Part shown: positions 60,741 to 64,000 of the stretch, one piece after another
Numbering within the stretch: the stretch's first letter is position 1
How the letters are laid out: the number at the start of each line of letters is the position of its first letter
From: Glebionis coronaria
Taxonomy: Eukaryota; Streptophyta; Magnoliopsida; Asterales; Asteraceae
DNA: 64,000 nt
Reading direction: 5' to 3'
Assembly (NCBI GenBank): GCA_025667525.1
Contig: CM046876.1
Span: forward strand, 84,299,512-84,363,511
Notes under the pieces: model-generated
Told to the model about the DNA's origin: nothing
The model's input: only the letters and a program-made list of their open reading frames with translations
Database searches by the model: none
Translations under genes and position numbers: made by a program

Positions 60741-61612
60741 TATGTGTTTTGGAGTCTTTTTGTAAAAGTATGTACAGGATAATGCATTGTTATTGGTCTT
60801 TTTGAGGATTTAGATTTTCCACTATATTTTTCTAACACTGACAAAGGTTGCTTGAACGCTGATAAGTGTTTTTGTGAAGTTGTCAGCAATATATTTGTCT
60901 AACGCTGACAAAGCTTCCTTCAACGCTGTCATGTGTTATCGGGGCGTTGTCAGCAACAATGTTAGTTTTGTGGTTTTCAATCTAAATGTGCAGGTGGTGT
61001 TAGCAGTATACCATTGGATACAGGGTTGCTTATGGATCATTGGAGAAGCATTTGGACATGTTTTTATTTATGGATGATGGTTGGAATTTTTAATTCCTAT
61101 CTTGACATAAATTTTTATGTTCATGCATATTTTTAGCAACTTATGTATCATCGTTTAAGGGGAGGTTTTAGGAACCTTTAGGATGTTTGGGTATCCATAT
61201 GATACTCTTATCACAATTCTAGATTGTGTCCACATGTGAGTATGAGTTAGTTTTACTAAATCATGAGGCACTGTAGCATGCAAAGTTGATATACTATGCA
61301 TGCTGCTAAGACATTTTTGGCCTAGAATTGGTTGTGGTCTTTTGGGAGACTTGGGAATGATTTTGTCATGGGATTTACGTGGGAGTAACAAGGAATTTTA
61401 TAAGGTAACTTAGTTGTTAAGAGTTTTGGTTAGCAAGAGACACTAGAGGACTGTTATGTCTATCTTGCATAAGCAAGTGTGCATAACTGGACAGTGCTTG
61501 CCGCCCTATAATAATTATCAGCTTTTTGGTTATCTTCTCTAGGATAAATTACTTTGTTAAGGTCATTTTTAATTTTTAAACATTTTTATTTTTGGACGCT
61601 CGCAAGTATTTT
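60741..61612 (+). other. V 3' non-coding region
   Basis: Holds the last repeat cluster and a purine block, AAGGGGAGG, at about 61157. That would be a polypurine tract candidate, but no LTR start follows it. Otherwise nothing was recognised up to the X-like LTR. Confidence 0.5.
60834..60963 (+). repeat. 21-bp-period array in V 3' region (6 units)
   Basis: Unit starts 60834, 60855, 60876, 60901, 60922 and 60943; spacings 21, 21, 25, 21, 21. Cores AACACTGACA, AACGCTGATA, GAAGTTGTCA, AACGCTGACA, AACGCTGTCA and GGCGTTGTCA. Outside the pol frame, yet the period is kept. Confidence 0.85.
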
Positions 61613-64000
61613 TGTAACACTCTCATTTTTCGTATCGGTACAACGAAAGGGTCTTTCAGAGTGTTACGGGATAGCACAATAACTCCAATCATAGACAACA
61701 CATAAAAATGGTTGTTCAAGGTTTATCATACATTCATTCGATAAAAAGGTTTAAAAGCGTACAACATGTCCCAAATTATACAGGTCATTAGGTTTACAAA
61801 ACATAGATCGAATGAACATTTTTAATATTATGTGGGCCATCAGAGTCGATCTCCATCCGGATTACCTTCAAGCACCTGAGATAAAAACATGCAAAAATCA
61901 TATCAGCGAATGCCGAGTGAATTCATAGAGTTTAATAAAAACCGTTATATAAAACAATCATTTAAAATCAGAACACAAGTATAATATCAGAAGTAAGTCC
62001 TCATATTGCTAGTCAGACAATATATAAATCAAGCATACATCTTAAACCGTCCATGAGACCGTAGTCTCTATATTAGCATGATAGGTAATATATTCATCGT
62101 TAATAGCGTCGTTATTATGTATAGAATACATTTTTTATTTGGATTATATAGGATTATTATTAGCCGCATGACATTGTTACCTTAATATGAAAACAGCGGG
62201 CCGCGAACCCGACAAACAATTTGCCCATCTAAGTTAGCGTGTCGTCACAAAAATCACGCTATGGAATCTTCTCATACATAAATTCGCTTACCAATCAATG
62301 TGGTACGATGGGGATCAACCGTCAAGGCGCGAACTGGGGTGATCGTCCCCAAATAGTACTATCAAATGCATAAGCGTCTACCAAATCCCGGTAGTTCACA
62401 ATTCATGCTAATGGGACTTTAAGTGACATAACCTAACTACTAATAATCCTTTTAGTCTCGTTTATAGGGTCATAGCATCATTCGGGTCCATATCATTAAG
62501 CATACAATCGGGACTACTTGTGTTCTAATTTTTTTATAAAAATCTAGCATGTTATCTCCCTCGCGGGTTTACAAATCATTTTATAAAACATTTAAAAGAG
62601 TGCGAGGCTATGAACTCACGTTGTTAATGAAAGGCGGATTATCGGCTACGGGCGTGCTTCGGTCACGGAAACCTATATAAATAATAATCGGTCTTAGACT
62701 TTGTCCAATAACTTTTATCAAAATAACAATATACATATGATGATTTTGTACATATGATGATGATCAAGTGGGTTTATACATCCTTGTTTACTCATTTTAG
62801 CGTTTACGTTTTGGTAACGTTTTACTAGTTTGCTAGTTTTACCTATTTACCTATTTTAAGTCCAATAAGCCTATTATAAGTACTTAACTTGTTTTAATCC
62901 CTTTTATACCTATATTATCAGTATATATACTTTCCATGTTGGGCCCAAATGGGTTAAGCCCAATAAGTTCTTTTTATAAGCATTTATCTTATTTAGTCCA
63001 ATTGTTAGTCCAATATGCTTAGTTAGCTCGTTAATGTCCGTATTTCTTATAGTTCGGGTTTTATCGGTTTTTACTTGTATTGGTTACTTATATATCAGTA
63101 TATGACTTTTATAAACTTTACATTAGACGGGTTTGATCGTCTAAGTTTTATTTGGCGAAAAACGTTAATTTTACGGTAATAGCCGAAAAAGTCGTAAAAA
63201 TCAAGTTTATAGTTTTTATTACTTATAAATATTATTCCACTACCATTTATATAATTTATCCATTTAATTAACCTTATATATATTTGTATAAATAAGTTTT
63301 ATAAGTTAGTGGGTTTTTATTTTACATTTTATATAATAAAATGTGAGTGCTTATATAATAATAATAAACATTAATTCTAAAAATCTGATTTTTATCTTCA
63401 TGTTCACCATTTTTACCATATCTAGAGTTCTATAATGAATTAGAAGCTCATTTTTGGGTGACATGTTCTTCATATTATGTGCTGCATTTAACTTAGCTAT
63501 AGCTACTGCCCATTTTAAGTTCATCTTGCCTTAACAGTCCCTACAAAACTGCTTATTCAGATTAGAACACCTAACTTTTTTGATCATATCTCACTCATTA
63601 TATTGATTCCATTGCATGGCCAACTCTCACATGTGTATAACATCTTGTACTTACTGTAAATGAATCATACCATGCAATTTTATCAGTTCATGTTTTAGTT
63701 ATATACTGTTTTTATACAGCCAACTAAATAATCAAGATTTTAGCCTCATTTCTTATAGTTATTAACATTTTTAAGCATATCTATCAACACTTGATCCCCA
63801 CACAACATTTTTATCATCATATATACATCATATACATATACAAAAAGAAAGAAAATACATTTGTTCTTTACAAAATAACAAGAGAAAAATGGAGAGGATG
63901 ATCTTCTTTACCAACCAAGTGTATTTCTTGTTTTTGGAAGATAAGAACTTGATGAATACAAAAAGTAACTCCAAGACCATCAAACACCAAGAACATATGT
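61613..64000 (-). repeat. X-family LTR, partial (cut by window end)
   Basis: Begins TGTAACACTCTC and follows the X LTRs block by block: GTGTTACGGGATAGCACA, CATGACATTG, GGGGATCAACCGTCAAGG, GAGGCTATGAACTCACGTTG, TTGGGCCCAA. It is more diverged from both than they are from each other. The first ~2.4 kb of an expected 3.4 kb is seen. Same orientation as X, so it would be a 3' LTR of a minus-strand element or a solo LTR. It interrupts V. Confidence 0.85.

Larger units (their letters stand above)
54261..61612 (+). mobile_element. Ty1/Copia element V, inserted in W Gag, 3' end not seen
   Basis: 5' LTR 54261-54777, tRNA-Met type primer site, Gag in several pieces, Pol 57688-60459 plus remainder, and a 3' non-coding region. 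It ends at 61612 where an X-family LTR begins. No 3' LTR is visible. Carries six clusters of a 21-bp-period repeat across LTR, gag, pol linker and 3' region. Integrase is internally deleted, so it could not integrate autonomously even with an intact Gag. Confidence 0.9.

Noticed and set aside
61155..61170. AAGGGGAGG as the polypurine tract and start of the V 3' LTR
   Set aside because: The sequence after it does not begin TGTTGGGAAT and does not match the V 5' LTR anywhere before 61612.

Overview
The window is repeat-dense, AT-rich plant nuclear DNA. It consists almost entirely of nested LTR retrotransposons with 3-4 kb LTRs, carries no intact host gene, and contains one decayed receptor-kinase fragment. 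The style of the Gag, Pol and LTR sequences suggests a eudicot, probably Asteraceae; that assignment is from recognition only.

Layout. (1) 148-13649: a Ty1/Copia (Sirevirus-like) complex 'Q' with three LTRs, bounded by the direct repeat AGGGT. Its first unit is almost wholly deleted and its second is long but dead. (2) 14187-16100 plus 40848-41539: a Ty3/Gypsy (Tekay-like) remnant 'Y' on the minus strand, whose Gag is split by element 'X'. (3) X, 16101-40842, minus strand, flanked by CATTA, is a Gypsy element with 3.4 kb LTRs and a ruined pol. (4) Inside X lies 'Z', 24565-36941, minus strand, flanked by CTAGA. It is very young: its two 3036-bp LTRs look identical. It encodes one intact 1103-residue Gag-protease and no reverse transcriptase or integrase. 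(5) 41540-44668: older DNA with a LINE reverse-transcriptase scrap and the last two exons of an S-domain receptor-like kinase pseudogene. (6) 44669-54260: complex 'W', plus strand, a relative of Z with a truncated LTR, a 3'-internal stub, a complete 4 kb LTR, a primer site and a short Gag. (7) 'V', 54261-61612, plus strand, is a Copia element inserted into W's Gag. Its pol is largely open but its integrase lacks the N-terminal half. (8) 61613-64000: the start of a third X-family LTR, which interrupts V and runs off the window.

Insertion order inferred from nesting: Y, then X into Y, then Z into X; W into the kinase locus, then V into W, then the X-like element into V. No genes here work as a host pathway. 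The only protein that looks translatable over its full length is the Z Gag-protease. V pol is open for 923 codons.

The most unusual signal is in V: a module with a 21-bp period and core RRCGYTGACA occurs about 29 times in six clusters. The clusters lie in the U3 of the LTR, in gag (three), in the pol linker and in the 3' noncoding region. It keeps triplet spacing in the LTR, in all the coding clusters and, except at one step, in the 3' region. The LTR and pol clusters share the same 21-21-15-21 spacing.
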